From positions 18,640,903 through 18,704,902 of the forward strand of contig CP099845.1 in the NCBI GenBank assembly GCA_030062745.1: a stretch of DNA of 64,000 nucleotides, read 5' to 3'. Positions 50,258-62,555 of the stretch are shown here, piece by piece; the stretch's first letter is position 1; each line of letters begins with the position of its first letter. The stretch comes from Capitulum mitella. Lineage: Eukaryota > Arthropoda > Thecostraca > Pollicipedomorpha > Pollicipedidae. The notes under the pieces were generated by a model. It was not told the DNA's origin, did not search any database, and saw nothing but the letters and a program-made list of their open reading frames with translations. The translations under genes and the position numbers were made by a program.

Positions 50258-50385
50258 CATATTATAACATTTATATCTGTTTGGTTTTGGACTGAATTGA
50301 AACTGAATTGATTGCTTTATGATTCTGGCCACAGACTGAATAAATCACTTAAGAAATTGGCTTAACCTAAATCAGGATGAATTCG
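48375..50385. other. CpG-depleted block in PPP2R5 intron 1
   Basis: For about 2 kb I count only two or three CG dinucleotides (near 48939, 49263 and 50383), while sequence on both sides has them every few tens of bases. The block is AT-rich, rich in TG and CA, and contains no supported exon. A TA microsatellite lies at 50219-50263. Confidence 0.8.
50219..50263. repeat. TA microsatellite
   Basis: TA dinucleotides with two interruptions, near the right edge of the CpG-poor block. Confidence 0.95.
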
Positions 50386-50984
50386 CCACTCTGGAAATCT
50401 CAAAGTGAATCAATTCATTTCAGGCGAATCAGGCACAAGCCTGACTGAGGCATCTTTCAGATCAGAAAGAAATGTACTATACATTCATTTGTGTTCCCCT
50501 CAATGCTGATTCTGAGCTGGCACAGCTTGACTCGATCCTACTGGTGGTTTCCATGAAAACTATCGGGAACCAAGACGATGTGTGGCGCCATTCATGGTTC
50601 TTGTTTTATACCTGTCCCTATGAACTAAAAATGCCTCTTCAGGGATGCAACACGTGCCAACAACGGGCTGCAGAGTGTCGAAAATTAGCGCATGCACCAG
50701 TCGCGCGCGAGGCCTTTTGAACGATATGCGGTATAAGGAAGTCCCGAAAAAGTAGGCGATATAACAGACAGACACATTTCACCCGAAAAGGTACAGTGCA
50801 AATGCACTCACATGGGGATTTGAGAAATCTCCAAAGATCTTCCTATAAATGTGGCGATGAAATTGGTGATGCAACTTCCTTACAAGAAACTGAAAAATCA
50901 TCATCTTTTAATTCAGACAGCTACTGCACTGGTGTGTAGGCATAATATGACTTGTATGTTGAAGACATGGGCTAATGTTGTAGC

Positions 50985-51760
50985 ACGCGCACTGGAAAGA
51001 GGGTCTTTCTGTGCCTCCCCACATGTTTTTCTTGAAAATCTCGAGAATAGATCGTAGTCGGCTGCTGCTGCTTTGTGGTAAAGTCGAAAATCGGCCGAAA
51101 TTTTTTGAAATTTGAAGCATTTGAAGTCAAGCAAACATAACGAAAACAACGGTTATCGCTAACAAGTGGGAACTTTGTGAAAGGACTAGCGTGCTACCTA
51201 AGATTACCGCTTGAACACAATCAGGCAGTCATAAGTGATGGATGTACCAAGACCAAAGCCAGGGTCAATGGTCAAGGCCATCAGGCCAGCTTGTGACCTG
51301 ATTCAGATTTCCTTTGCAACATGTCTGTTTGTATGAAATATGCATTCAGAGACCCAAATAAAAACACTTGTGCGCTCACTGATACCAGGGTTACATATAC
51401 CAGGGTCAGTGAAGGTCAAGGCTGGGAAAGGTCAAGGTCAAATATCTTGTGATCTGGCCCAGATTTGCTTTGCGACATGACGATGTATGAAACATTCATT
51501 CAGAGATCCTAATAAAAACACTTGTGCGCACATGGATATGCTTACAAGTACCAGGGTCAGTGCAGGTCAGGGTCATCAGAAGTAAAGAGTAACTATTTTG
51601 TGACCTGGTCCAGATTTGCTTTGCAGTATGTCGATTTGTGTGAAATATGCATTCAAAGACCCTACTAAAAACATGTTTGGCACATTGATACTCATATGTA
51701 TATACATATACATATATACATACACATATACATACATACATACATAAATATAAATGCTGA
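50985..51760 (+). repeat. Family E repeat with 150-bp tandem units, copy 2
   Basis: Inverted partner of 13363-13810, with the shared blocks TTTTTCTTGAAAATCTCGAG, CGAAAATCGGCCG and GATGGATGTACCAAGACC. Beyond these lie three tandem units of about 150-155 bp, each with GATCTGGCCCAGATTTGCTT-like and ATATGCATTCAGAGAC-like blocks starting near 51296, 51451 and 51602. It ends in a TATACA microsatellite at about 51695-51752. Copy 1 keeps only one unit. Many GGTCA motifs occur. Confidence 0.65.
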
Positions 51761-51879
51761 AAGTGATCATATGTACCGATGTTGGCTACCTTCACTGGAA
51801 GTACGCCAAAAGATGCATGTAGCAGTTTCATTTACACTCAAGCTCTCCGTGTTGCTCGAAATCTGATCTGCAAAAGATA

Positions 51880-52340
51880 AAAAATGACACCATAGGCCAA
51901 TGACCTAACCTGGCCTCGGCCCGAAATCCTCAGTCAAGACGGCAGATGAAGGGAAGTTATCGCATTCCACGTTTTAACTTCCAAATAAACACCCTTTTCC
52001 CGTTTTGTTCGAAAAGTTGTACGGAATGGCCTGTACAGGCCGAGAAAGTGTCCAAAGTTGTCCTTTTCGATTTCATTTGACCTTGAAGATATTGACCTAG
52101 AATCAAGAAAATTGCACACAATGTAAATCGGTGATAGTCATACACTGTCCACAAAATTTCATATCTCTAGCTCTTTCCGTTTCTGAGGTCGAAAGGGGTT
52201 CCTTTTGGACCCTCCCCTTCCAGTGCGCGTTAGCGCGAAACCCCCTTCCACTTGCAGGTTAAGAGCCGGTCCATTTTCTGCAATGGCCTGGTAAGGTAAA
52301 TGCAAAAGAAAAGTGGAACCTTGTGATATGGGCAAAAACA
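51880..52340. repeat. AGGTCA-type old repeat in PPP2R5 intron 1
   Basis: Contains CAATGACCTAACCTGGCC, TTTGACCTTGAAGATATTGA and a CTCTTTCCGTTTCTGAGG block, in a style shared with the diverged repeats at 12730-13170 and 16390-17570. Boundaries are unclear. Confidence 0.35.
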
Positions 52341-52584
52341 GATGTGACCACACAAAATTAGTTTTAGCTAGCTAAAATTGCACAGTTTGGTGATTGCTAG
52401 ATTTGGTGAGTTTTTGTGTCAACCCGGTTGGTGTCCGGTAAAGTGTGAGATTGTCTGTTTTACTTTAGGATGCTGAGTGCTATGTGGTATGTAACTTCCA
52501 TTTAATGGATGTCGGTGATCCGCAAGAAGTTGTTCAACTGTGTTCCTTTTTAGCATTTTCATGGCATGGCTTTATTATTTGCAG

Positions 52585-52635
52585 GATTCCAGCAAGAAAG
52601 GGAAGGAAGAAGCATCATCATCATCTAATGATGAG
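52585..52635 (+). CDS. PPP2R5: PP2A B56 subunit, coding exon 2
   Basis: A 51-base exon between acceptor TTATTTGCAG and donor GTAAGG, phase 0 at both ends. It encodes DSSKKGKEEASSSSNDE, a charged, serine-rich linker like the disordered N-terminal tail of B56-gamma/delta. It is small and in phase, so it could be alternatively skipped without changing frame. Confidence 0.8.
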
Positions 52636-53759
52636 GTAAGGGGCTAAAAGTTATTTAAATATGAACAGCTTTCCTGTGAGTTATGTGATAGATTGAGGTT
52701 TGGGACGTATAAATGTGGAACGATTTTAGTATCGGTGCACCAGAACGATTATTATGAGGCCAAAGTTCGGGGGAAGTTGTCTGCGTGTGGGGCGGAAACC
52801 TACGGCATGTTGCACAAACAGAAATATGACAAAACATTGTTCCACTCAGTAAATCAGAATAGGGCTGGAGGGCTGTTTTGTTGGCCGGTGCCTACTCGTT
52901 GTCGGCGTCGCGTGCAGGACGGGGCGATAACCCGAATGATGCGTTAGCCGGCCTAAATTCGAATATTTTGAAACGTAAATTTAGGTGTTAGTGAGAAGTG
53001 GAAATTCCTTCTTTAATATTTTAGGCCACTGACAACTTGGGGTTATCTTACTGATGTCAGACAAAAACAACGAAGTTCTTCGGCGAATGTCGTTTGCGGG
53101 GTGGTTATGGGAGTGTCATTAAGCGTTTTGTAGGGCAGCCAGACACGGACGGATGTAAATTACTTGCGGCGCCAAATCTGGAATTATTTTCATAACTGGG
53201 AGTTTTCACTGTCTTATGGTCGTAATCTGTCATCCTGCACTGAATAACGATCATAGGGACACCCAGCATGTAAACACAAACATTATTTACCTCGCATTTC
53301 AGTACCTGATGTGGGTGATGTTCAAGTTCATGTGTGTGCTGGTCACAGGCCTCAGACCATGATCCGGGGAACGATTGATGTACGTCAGTAGCAATCACCT
53401 CGAAAGGCCCGCCCAGACAGATTTTATTAGGACACTGGCCACATAGGTACTTTAAAACGTACTGCCTCTGGCTGTGGTGTCGCACATCAGCAGTGTTTCG
53501 TCATAAAGATATCGAGATAGTCTTGATGCGATACCAAGTGTTCTCTCCCGCCTGCGGGGCGAACTGCCCGCGCTTTTTGCTTGCGCATGTGTGCGCGGCG
53601 CGTGGCAGTTCGCCTGTCCTCAGCCGGTCGTCACCGTGCGCCGCTGTTGGCCGGCCGGCGGCGGGCTGGAGCGGCAGCACGCTCCTGCGCCGACGTCACC
53701 GCGGCGGCCGGCACCGGAGCGCGTCCGGGACCCGCGATAAGGCCCTCTTCCGCCGCCAG

Positions 53760-53928
53760 GGAGCCGGCCAGCGGGGTCCGGCGCCGCCGGCCGGCGCGCC
53801 GCCGACCACCGCGCTCAGCAAGGTGCCGTACGGCGCCAGCCCGATGATCCGCAAGGACCGCCGCCAGAGCTCGTCCCGCTTCAACCTGCCCAGGAACCGG
53901 GAGCTGGAGAAGCTGCCCAACTTCAAAG
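53760..53928 (+). CDS. PPP2R5: PP2A B56 subunit, coding exon 3
   Basis: A 169-base exon with acceptor CTCTTCCGCCGCCAG and donor GTCGGT. It encodes a proline/alanine-rich start ([17 protein letters not shown]) and then the conserved block [19 protein letters not shown] followed by [29 protein letters not shown] and NRELxKLP are hallmarks of B56-delta/gamma. The exon ends one base into an aspartate codon completed by the next exon. A second in-phase acceptor 12 bases downstream (53772) is possible. The exon lies in a GC-rich setting, unlike exons 1 and 2. Confidence 0.9.
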
Positions 53929-54550
53929 GTCGGTGGGCCGGCGGGCGGCGAGCTGGTGTCGGCCGACGGGGGCCGAAAGGTCATGGGTTAGGCTTATGGG
54001 CTGCTGCATGCCTGATGCCGGATGGGGAGCGGACGGACGGTACGCGGTCAGACTCGCTGAGTGGTTTCCTGGTCGCTGAACGTCGGCTGTTCGCTGGCGG
54101 AGTTTTTCCGCGGGTGAGGAATCCGGGTTGGAAGACAGACCTTCGGTTGGCTGTCAGCCACGAGAGAGGTAACCGGGTAACAGCGCTTGCAAAAACAACT
54201 GCCTCCTAGTGCAATGTGATTCTGTGGTCTTCTTGCACACATTACTGTTTGACTACAACGGTATTATGTTTTCAATTATTGTTTGACTACATCGGTGTGA
54301 GATTCATAGGGCACTCGTTTGTATCTAACAGTTCTTGTCTTGGACTTGTTTTGTTTGAGTGACAGGACCAGTAAGACGTCTTGTGGGGCGCAGGACAAAC
54401 GAAACCTACATCTTTGCTCCTTGCTTCGGTACTTTTCCAGTGTGCATTTGGCAATAGGAGGAAATTGTTACCGATCTGTTCCAATTTTTTGTGTCCGAAG
54501 AATTGCGAGCTCAAAAGTCATGCGTGCTCTTCAAGCTGCTGGCTGCCATT

Positions 54551-55768
54551 GAGCCTGCCCCGACTCGGGGAAGGGCAGTTCGTAGTCCCCCTCCCTGAGG
54601 TTTTCCAGAGGTTGCGAGAGGACAAGCGCACGCAGCGCCACGATATTCTGTGTATGACTATGAACTTTTGTTTGATGCTCTCGACATCTTGTATCGAAGT
54701 TTTGGCCTGAGATCGAGCCAGGTTTCTGGTTTAGGCTAGGTTAAGTTGACCTGTGTCCAAAAAATTTAGCGCCTGTAGCTTTTTTGGAAAACAAGATCTC
54801 ACAATAAAACGTTTGGGGATTGGAGATCTTGGTAGGTGTAACAAATCCGCTGTTTTCGATTTTCCGGAAAGCTCCGGGTCACTGACCTGAGGTCAAGCTC
54901 ATTTTTAAGACATGTGGTTATGTCGAAAATTGATTGTTCTTTTTTTTTAGAACAGTTTGATTTTGAGGTGATGCAGACATGTCTTGATCGTCACTGGGCA
55001 AAGTATCAACAGTCTCCAAGCATTGATCTGAGGTCAGGCTCACGTCACGGATAACTGTGATTAGCGAAAATGCTCCGCCGTCAGAATCAGCGATGAGTGA
55101 CTTAAAATAGATACAAAATGGCAGAACTGGCTCTCTCAGTTGCGAATGGTACTAAGAAGTTCCGAAAGTTCGAAAAAATGCACATTTTGGAAATAAACAT
55201 GCCTTCTCGAACATTGATCTACCGTTTGTGTAGACTGATAAATAGTAAATTGTGTCAAAAGTTGAACGCAGAAAACCATAACACAGATCACTAGCATCAA
55301 GAGACGCTGCTTGGCAGGGTTTATTTTACCAAAATAAAGGGACGTCAAAATTCGTGCCCATTAATTCCATCCCGCGTTCGACGCCGGCGTCTGCGGTGCA
55401 GTGGCGCGAAAATCACCGCGTCTGACGCATCGTCCCCGCGTAAATGTCAAACAAGTCAGAGAAACTAAACGTGTATCGGCATCTCCGGACTTTTACCTAT
55501 TCCGTGGCGCATTTAATTAGACCTGATTAACCACATTCCTTTGGGTTTTGGCCGTTTCTCGGGTTGATGCAGTGGACTGTGAGAAAACATATAGTACGTA
55601 AATGGCTTACGTATTATCCAAAAGTAAAATCCCCGCCCCACGAGCTTTCCAACGGTAGGCTTATTTTTATATTCAGACGAACCTTTCGCAAGTTAGAGGG
55701 GAAGGGTTGTAAACTGCCCCCCCCCCTTAGTCGTGCGCGCTTGGCGCCGCCCGCCGAGTGCGGATTAA
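54551..55768 (-). mobile_element. Family C element C9, diverged, in PPP2R5 intron 3
   Basis: Inverted family C copy from CCTGCCCCGACTCGGGG to GTGCGGA and TTAA at 55765-55768. It is heavily diverged, and the left TTAA is lost. The triple half-site survives intact at 54876-54895 (GGGTCA-C-TGACCT-G-AGGTCA). Confidence 0.8.
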
Positions 55769-56479
55769 TAAGCGGCTCAGAAAACACCTGTAGAAAAATA
55801 GGTGTAACAGCGAAAGTAGTGCTTCCAGAAATGTGAGGTAAACGATTAGCGAATGCAAATACAAATACACACAGTGTCAAGAATTTAGCTGTCGTATATT
55901 GAACCTTGATGTCTTTGTGCCCAGTAGTTGCAGTTTTAGTCTTCAGAAATCGGTATGGCTGGGCCTAGCCGGGTCGACCTTGAAATTGGAATTTTTTCTG
56001 CCAACTGAATAAGACTCACTCGGCCTTTGGCCTCGCTCGCTGCTAAGTTGGTTGAGATTTTGTCGCTTTATTGGATCCATTTTTGTAGTCACGTGCTGAA
56101 ATGGGGTGGTGGCATTTAAATAGGAAAGCTTTGCGGCATTTCACAAGTGAGAAATGTGATGAATGACACGTTCATTTCAAGGCATGGTTGGTTGGTTATT
56201 GGATTATGTAACGACTCTCCATTGTCATGGTCATTTTGAGTCGCAACCTCTCAACGCGTACCCGAGGTCACAGCACGTTGCGTTTCGAAATGCAGGGCTC
56301 CGTAAACAGCAGATCGATGTGAACCGATGTCAGCAGACCACGGGATGGTCACAGAGTCGTCGTCGGCACAGAAACACGGCAGTCGGAGAGCTGTGACGGC
56401 GTGTCGGCGATGGTGGAAACTGTTGGCCCGTCTTCACTCCGGTGCCGGGTGGCCATGCCACTCTTTCGATTCGTCTTCA

Positions 56480-56660
56480 GTCCGGTCGCCGGTCCACGAC
56501 CTGGTCCGGACGGTGTTCAGCCCGGTCCGCGGCGCGGTCCTGGGTGGTCTTCGGTCGGGTCCCGCGGCGATCTTCCTCTGTGGTGTCAGTCCGGTCCTCG
56601 GCGGTCCTCAGTCCGGTCTCCGGTGGTCCCGGTCCGGTCCCCGTGACGGGTGGTCTGCCG
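56480..56660. repeat. GC-rich irregular repeat of GTCCGGTC
   Basis: Many near-copies of CAGTCCGGTCCTCGGCGGTC and GGTCCCGGTCCGGTCCC with no fixed period. Open frames across it are not genes. Confidence 0.5.
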
Positions 56661-57329
56661 TGGGCCGGACGCTGCCTGCACGGCCGGCTCCTGACGTCAC
56701 GGCCATTGATCTCGGCGCTGGGCGCTGGTCACGGAGACCAGCGCTGGCCGGACCGGCTGGGACCGTTCGGTTGGGCCCCGCTGGCGTATTTCAATTCATT
56801 ATCCCTATGTCGGCTGTTGCGGGCGTTGTGTTGTGAGTGTAAATTGCATTGCATGGCGTCCTCAGTCCCCGTTCACCATGTGAGGGACGTTGTCACAGCA
56901 TTTGCCTAAAGGATAGGCTTGTGTGTTTGGTTACTGGAACTAGTTGGCCGCGGACATATTCTTTAGGGGTACGTGATGCATATTAAGTAGGCAAGTGGGT
57001 CGTAGGTTCCTGTGCAACTGCAGAAGCCTGGTTTTTACGTTTCTGGTCAGACCTTTCGTTTTCCGTTAACTGAACATCATCATGTCGGTAGCGAAATGAC
57101 GTATGATGAATTGGTAATCCAGGCTACTTGCAACATTTACCCCTGCCTCTGATGTCCATCACCGCTCTTCACGTAGTCATAGATGGCAAACAAAGCGGTA
57201 TTGCCACGACATCTGCAGCATCTCAGTCGAAGTCAGCACCATCGCAGCGGTGCTGGCTTCGGTCTCTGGCCTCAGCAGCACACAGCCCCCTGTGTGTATG
57301 GCCGTTGTGCACGTGGCCAGGACTGGTCC

Positions 57330-57660
57330 GCTGTGGCCCGAACTGTCCAGACTGCTGTGGTCTGAACAGGTCCGCTGTGGTCTTGACGGGTCCACTGGGG
57401 CCCGGGTTTGCCTACCGTGGTCTGGACGGGTCTGCTGTGGTCTGGACAGGTCCACCGTGGTCTGGACGTTTCCGCTGTGCCCGGCCTGGCCCGCTGTGGG
57501 TGGCAGGGCCCGGCTGTGGTCTGGGCAGGTCCACCCTGGTCTGGACGGGTCCGCTGTGGTCTGAACAGGTCCACCGTGGTCTGTACGGGTCCGCTGTGGT
57601 CTGGACAGGCCCACCGTGGTCTGGACGGGTCCGCTATGACCTGGCCTGACCCGCTGTGGG
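57330..57660. repeat. 20-bp minisatellite with 40-bp higher-order unit
   Basis: About 15 tandem units with an exact 20-bp period. Two variants largely alternate, TCTGGACGGGTCCGCTGTGG and TCTGGACAGGTCCACCGTGG, giving a 40-bp dimer. It lies in PPP2R5 intron 3 and produces spurious long frames on both strands. Confidence 0.9.
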
Positions 57661-60600
57661 CGGCAGTGGCCGGCTGTGCCGCTGCAGGCGGCGTCTGTTT
57701 GGCCGGAGCCGGCCGGCCCGCGCCGCCGGTCCACCGGCCGATCGATCTCGCGGCCAATTGACTCGCATCTCATCATCCGAGCAGTGCCGGCGCGGGCGGC
57801 GACGGCGGCGGCGCTGGCCGCTAATTAGAGGACTCGCCGACTGCACGGCCGGCCGCTGGGCTTCTGATTGACGCCTGGAGGATGCGGCGTCGCGGCCGGC
57901 CGGCCGTCGCGGTCGGCCGGCGGCGGCGGCGGCGGCGGCGCACCGTGGTGGTCCCCTGCGCCGGTCGCGCGAGTAATGGGCCGCGGGATACGATAGCCGA
58001 GCTGAAAATAACGCCGCCTCTCCCCGGCAAAGTAATGGGGGCCGGGGACGTGACGGTCGGCTCGTTCGCCGCGAGGCGGTAAAGTTCTGACAGTTGGCGG
58101 GTGGCGAGTCTGGGTGTGGGAACGTTCGTCACGCGGCCTGGACGGCACGGCCGGTCGGATGCAACAGGTTCCGTGTTGCCGGATAGAAGGGAAGCAAGTG
58201 GTGCGTGCGCAGATGGATTGAGGTTTGCAGGTTTGAGGTCCACGGCAACTTTTCAGTGGTGTCGTTAGGTTTTGGCTAGGTTATCGAGAGCTCCCGATAA
58301 ACTTACTGGAGGTTTCCATCGCATCGTTAACAAAATGAGGTGCTCATTCGTGGTTGTTTACTGGGAAGTGGGACTTGAAGCCTCAAAAGTGGTGAGGTTT
58401 TGGGAGGTGTTTAGCCTGGTAAAAGGAGGAACACGCACTGGAGTATTGCCAGAATGCCGTGGCGCCCTTTCAGCTGCGCGTCTTTTCCGGATCCATGCTG
58501 ACGCAACAAACGGCACCGTTCGCGGACTGTGGCGGCAGACCGACGCTCTGTTGACCCGCGCCGCTGCGAAGGAAGGGCGGACTGCACATTCGGCGGCCGT
58601 TCCGCGCGGCGTGGACGGCACTTCTGGACGTTCCGTGCCGCTGGCCACCCTAAGGCCGGGTCCGCAGAGTCCGACCGGCCCAGATGGTAACGGTCGCGGC
58701 CGGATGCGCTGCGGCCACGTCTTCCCTGGGCGCCGCCCGGCCGGCCGAACAGTCACGGCGCGACGCCTCCCGACGGGACCCGGCTGTCGTGAGTCGCGCC
58801 GCTGCTGGCCGGGTCCCCAGCGGCCTGCCTTCCGCCGTGAGGGGTTTCTGGTACCGAGCTCGGATGTGGCCTCGGCCGCTGAATCTGATCCCCCTCCCTC
58901 CGCCCCCGCCCCCACCCCCAACAGGTAGCGATGCTTGTTATCGGCCCAGCCGCGACCGCGTCGTCTGTTCTTGTGTGCTGCGAGCCGGGACCGCTGTCAG
59001 GCTCAGCCTCCCCCCCCCCCTTCCTCGCGGAGAGAGGCCAGGCCGGCTGAGCACGCTCGCACGCTCTCTGCCGTGTGATCTACTCCGATTCCTCGCGGTG
59101 GCTGGCGTCGCGGGGATAATTGGATGAGCCTGGGCCGGGGACTGGGGCGAACACGGACGGAGCTCCGCCGTAACGGTGATGCTGGGGTTTCTTAATGCTT
59201 GTGGCGTTGTAGCATCGGGTCCACATGATCCACGCGGGTGAGGAATGGGTTGGGCGGAAACCTTCGGAGGATGTTTTGAATAACAAAAGTGATGGGGTGC
59301 CAGATAAAACCGCCAGGTAAAGCTCCGCGTGAGGTGCGACGTGACTGTAAAGGGGAGGAAATAATCGTGGACTCCTTTCGGTGTTAGCGAGGACAGGCAG
59401 GCGTTGTATGCAGTACACCCCAGTACCGACTCCCGATGTGCGTCTGAGCCGTCAGCCTGCCGTCCCTGGCTCGGCGGGCGGCTGCGGGCCTCACTGCGCC
59501 TGGGAGGGCGGCGGCGGTCCCGGCCCGGCGCCGGCCGCCGCCGTGCCGGCCGCTGCTCGGTCGACCCACACCTGGCGGCGGCGGCGTCGGCCGGGCCGGG
59601 CGCATCTGGCCGGACGTCCGGCCGCCGCCGGCTGGGCAGAAGAGCGAGCGAGTCGGCCCGGCCTGGCGCCGCCGGCGGACCGCGTGGTGGCGGCGGGGGG
59701 TGGCGCAGCGCACCCGAGCTTCTGGAGCCGCGGATACGCGGCGTCCAACGTCGTCACGGAGCTGCTTAGGCTGCTGGGTGGACCGATGGGCCAAGCGGAC
59801 CGGTCCTTCCGGCACGCCCGCTTTGCTGGCCGTCGCTCGGCCGTGGTCGGCTGCCGGGCCGGGGCAGCGGGTGCGGGTGTGTGGGGTGACCGGCTGACTG
59901 GCGCTACCGGGGCGGTAGGTCCGCCGCGAACGTGAGTGGACGCCCGCGCTGCCGCCCGCCGCCGGGTGGGTGCTGTCGCACGCGCCTAGAATTGCCCCAG
60001 CCGTCACCCAGACCATAAAGATAGGGGGCGGGGAATGGGCAGGCGTATGGACTCCGGGGTGGGCGACGGATGTGGTCGAGAACGCATTGACCCAGGGCTT
60101 GGCTATTGTCAGCTGCCTGGTATTGACGTAACTGGATTGTCGGCCGGCCGCGGCTCAGGCGACTCGGGCGACTTGGTCACCGTGGAGTTCCGCTGGCGCT
60201 GGAGCGTTGTCGTGCGCAGGCCCGCTCTTCACATCGTCAGGCCGCTGACGTCAGGCCGCTACGTGGCGACCTTAGCTGTTAAGCGCGTTAGACGGCGGAG
60301 ATGCAAGAAAAGCCAAGCTGATATACACCGGGCGGCTCTGGGGAAAGGCGATCACCGTGCTGACGGCGATCGTGGCAAATCCGCTGCTGCGACGTTTTTG
60401 GTGGATGTCTCGTCACGGACTGTCCGTTGCAGTCTTATTTTGATTTTAACGCTGAGCAGACCGTAATAACGTGCTGCAGATTGCTGGTAACGTTTTAGGT
60501 GGGTTGCTTTGTCGTGATTATTAACGTCGAGGAGACCGTGACGACCTGCTGCGGCTGGCTGGCGCCGTTTCGGGTGGGTGTGTGGTCCAGCGGTTCAGTA

Positions 60601-61886
60601 GCGCACTCATGGTTCATTGTCGTCACCGTGGCGAAGATGGGCTCGGTCAGTTCGGGATGAGTCGCGACGTGAGGTGTGGTCTCCTTTGGACGTCGCGGGT
60701 GTGGGACATGCTCCATCTGACTGCGTGCCACGCCGCCCTCGGCCTCCGTCTGTTGTGACGGTCATCTGGCGTGCGCCGCCCGGCCTTGGGCTAGGCTGAT
60801 CGGCCATATGGCGGCGGCGGGTTCGGGCCAGACCAGCCGGTGCCGGGCGGTCGTCTTCCGCCGAGGTTCGCTAGGTCGTGTCTCGCGCGGGTTGGAGGGC
60901 GCCATGCTGGCCGTGATCTCGCCGCTTTCGCTTGGAAACGTGGCCGTATTTAATCACACGAATTGGTATCACAATTGTTTGGGCGTTTGCCCGTGCAGAA
61001 GTTCGTAATATTCGTTGCATATCCAAAATTGGGAGCTGTACTGGTTGTCGCTCATGTCAAACGTCCAGTATACGGGTCATGATTTTTTTTTAAATGAGTT
61101 GCTTGCGAACGGAAATGAGAATGTCAGCCGTGGTGACGTTTCATATGATGTGATGTACTATTTATTTCAGCTGGTCCCCTGTGCCCGGTTTTTACAGACG
61201 TCACGTGAAGCCTGCTGATTGAGCCTTTCGCGCGATTCCCGCTAACCCTGCGAAAACAACTCCTGCCGTCAATCTTGGACCTTCCCAGACGACCCCACTT
61301 CCGTTTTTAGCAACTTTCTTTATTACATCTGAGAATTGGAACGACCGGCCGCGCTCAGTGGCCTGCTAAGCTCTCGGGGGGGGGGGAATATGTTTTTGCG
61401 TCCTAAGCTGTCAGAGGAGGAGAGCTCTCTGAGGCGGGGGAGAGCTCGCCGTCCGCTGCGCCTGGTCCCGCCGCCCGGTGCTCTCGATCATCGCCCGGTG
61501 CGGCTCGGCCGGCGCAGGGGACACCCGCGATTGATGGCAGCCGCACCGCCCCGGGACATGCAGACGACCCTCCGGACGGGCGGACCTCCGCCGTCGGGCG
61601 CCGTCCGCTGGGGAGCCGATTCCGTCCGCGGCTCCCTCGCTGGCCGTCTTCAGATCAGGACGGCCTGCTCTCTCACGGGACAGTGTTCTCTCCGGCCCGG
61701 CATAGTCCTTTCTCTGTCGTGGCACGTTGTCCATTCTGTCCCAGAACAGACTGCTCTCTTTTCTGGAACAGGGTTCTCTCGGTTCCAGAGCAGTCTGTGC
61801 CTTGGGACAGTGGTGTCTGTCGCGGGATAGTCTGTCGTCTGTCGAGGATCGGTCTTCTCAGTCCCGGCACTGTGTTTCTATGTATT
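57661..61886. other. GC-rich part of PPP2R5 intron 3
   Basis: Very GC- and CpG-rich intronic DNA with GGC/GCC runs (about 57895-57945, 59500-59700). Long frames appear on every strand because stop codons are rare at this composition; none shows a conserved domain. No additional B56 exon is missing between exons 3 and 4, since the protein and phase are continuous. Confidence 0.55.
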
Positions 61887-62203
61887 GGGGCCAGTCGTCG
61901 TTTCCCCCGATGCAGCACGGTCTAAGCGGTACAGGCCGTCTCCTCTGTTGCGGGGCCGATCGTCGTTTCCCCGATGCAGCAGCGTCTGAGCGGTACAGGC
62001 TGTCTCCTCTGTTGCGGGGCCGGTCGTCGTTTCCCCCGATGCAGCACGGTCTGAGCGGTACAGGCTGTCTCCTCTGTTGCGGGGCCGGTCGTCGTCTCCC
62101 CCGATGCGGCGCCGTCTGAGCGGTACAGGCTGTCTTCTCTGTTGCGGGGCCGGTCGTCGTTTCCCCCGATGCGGCGCCGTCTGAGCGGTACAGGCTGTCG
62201 GCG
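61887..62203. repeat. 64-65-bp minisatellite before PPP2R5 exon 4
   Basis: Five unit starts at 61921, 61985, 62050, 62115 and 62180 (spacing 64, 65, 65, 65). The core is TCTGAGCGGTACAGGCTGTC, then CTCTGTTGCGGGGCCGGTCG, then TCGTTTCCCCCGATGC. Units are more than 90 percent alike, so the array is young. It ends about 350 bases before the exon 4 acceptor. Confidence 0.93.
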
Positions 62204-62555
62204 GCCGGAGATCGATGCTGCTGCTCCTCCCCGGCCGGCCGGCCCTGGTTTCGGTCCCGCTGCCGGCCGGCGCGCGGGGCGGCCGTCTGGGGACGGCCGC
62301 CGTCTGTCTCTATCCCCCCCCCCAGCCCGCACTCCCCCGGCGATAAAACGGCCCCGGTCCGGGCCGTTCAGGCCGCGCTGAGAAAGAGAGATGACAGGTT
62401 CATCCTGCCTAAGGCTGCTGTGCAAGAGTGGTTTTGTTTGCCCGTAATTGTTACCTGGTCTGGCGTCGTTGGTTTTGCCGTGCGTGCCTGTGAGTGTGCG
62501 CCGGGCGGCTGTGTGTCGCGGGTCGTCACGCTGACGTCCGGCGCTCCTGCTGCAG

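Noticed and set aside
53624-53759. Earlier PPP2R5 exon 3 acceptor after CGCCTGTCCTCAG
   Set aside because: Although it is a strong acceptor, it would put the exon out of frame with the phase-0 end of exon 2.
57128-57776. Long open frames on both strands
   Set aside because: They run through the 20-bp minisatellite, whose units lack stop codons; the translations are the repeat itself.
58358-60016. Several frames over 100 codons, both strands
   Set aside because: Very high GC removes stop codons. Compositions are alanine/arginine/proline-rich with no conserved motif, and the B56 exons on either side join without them.
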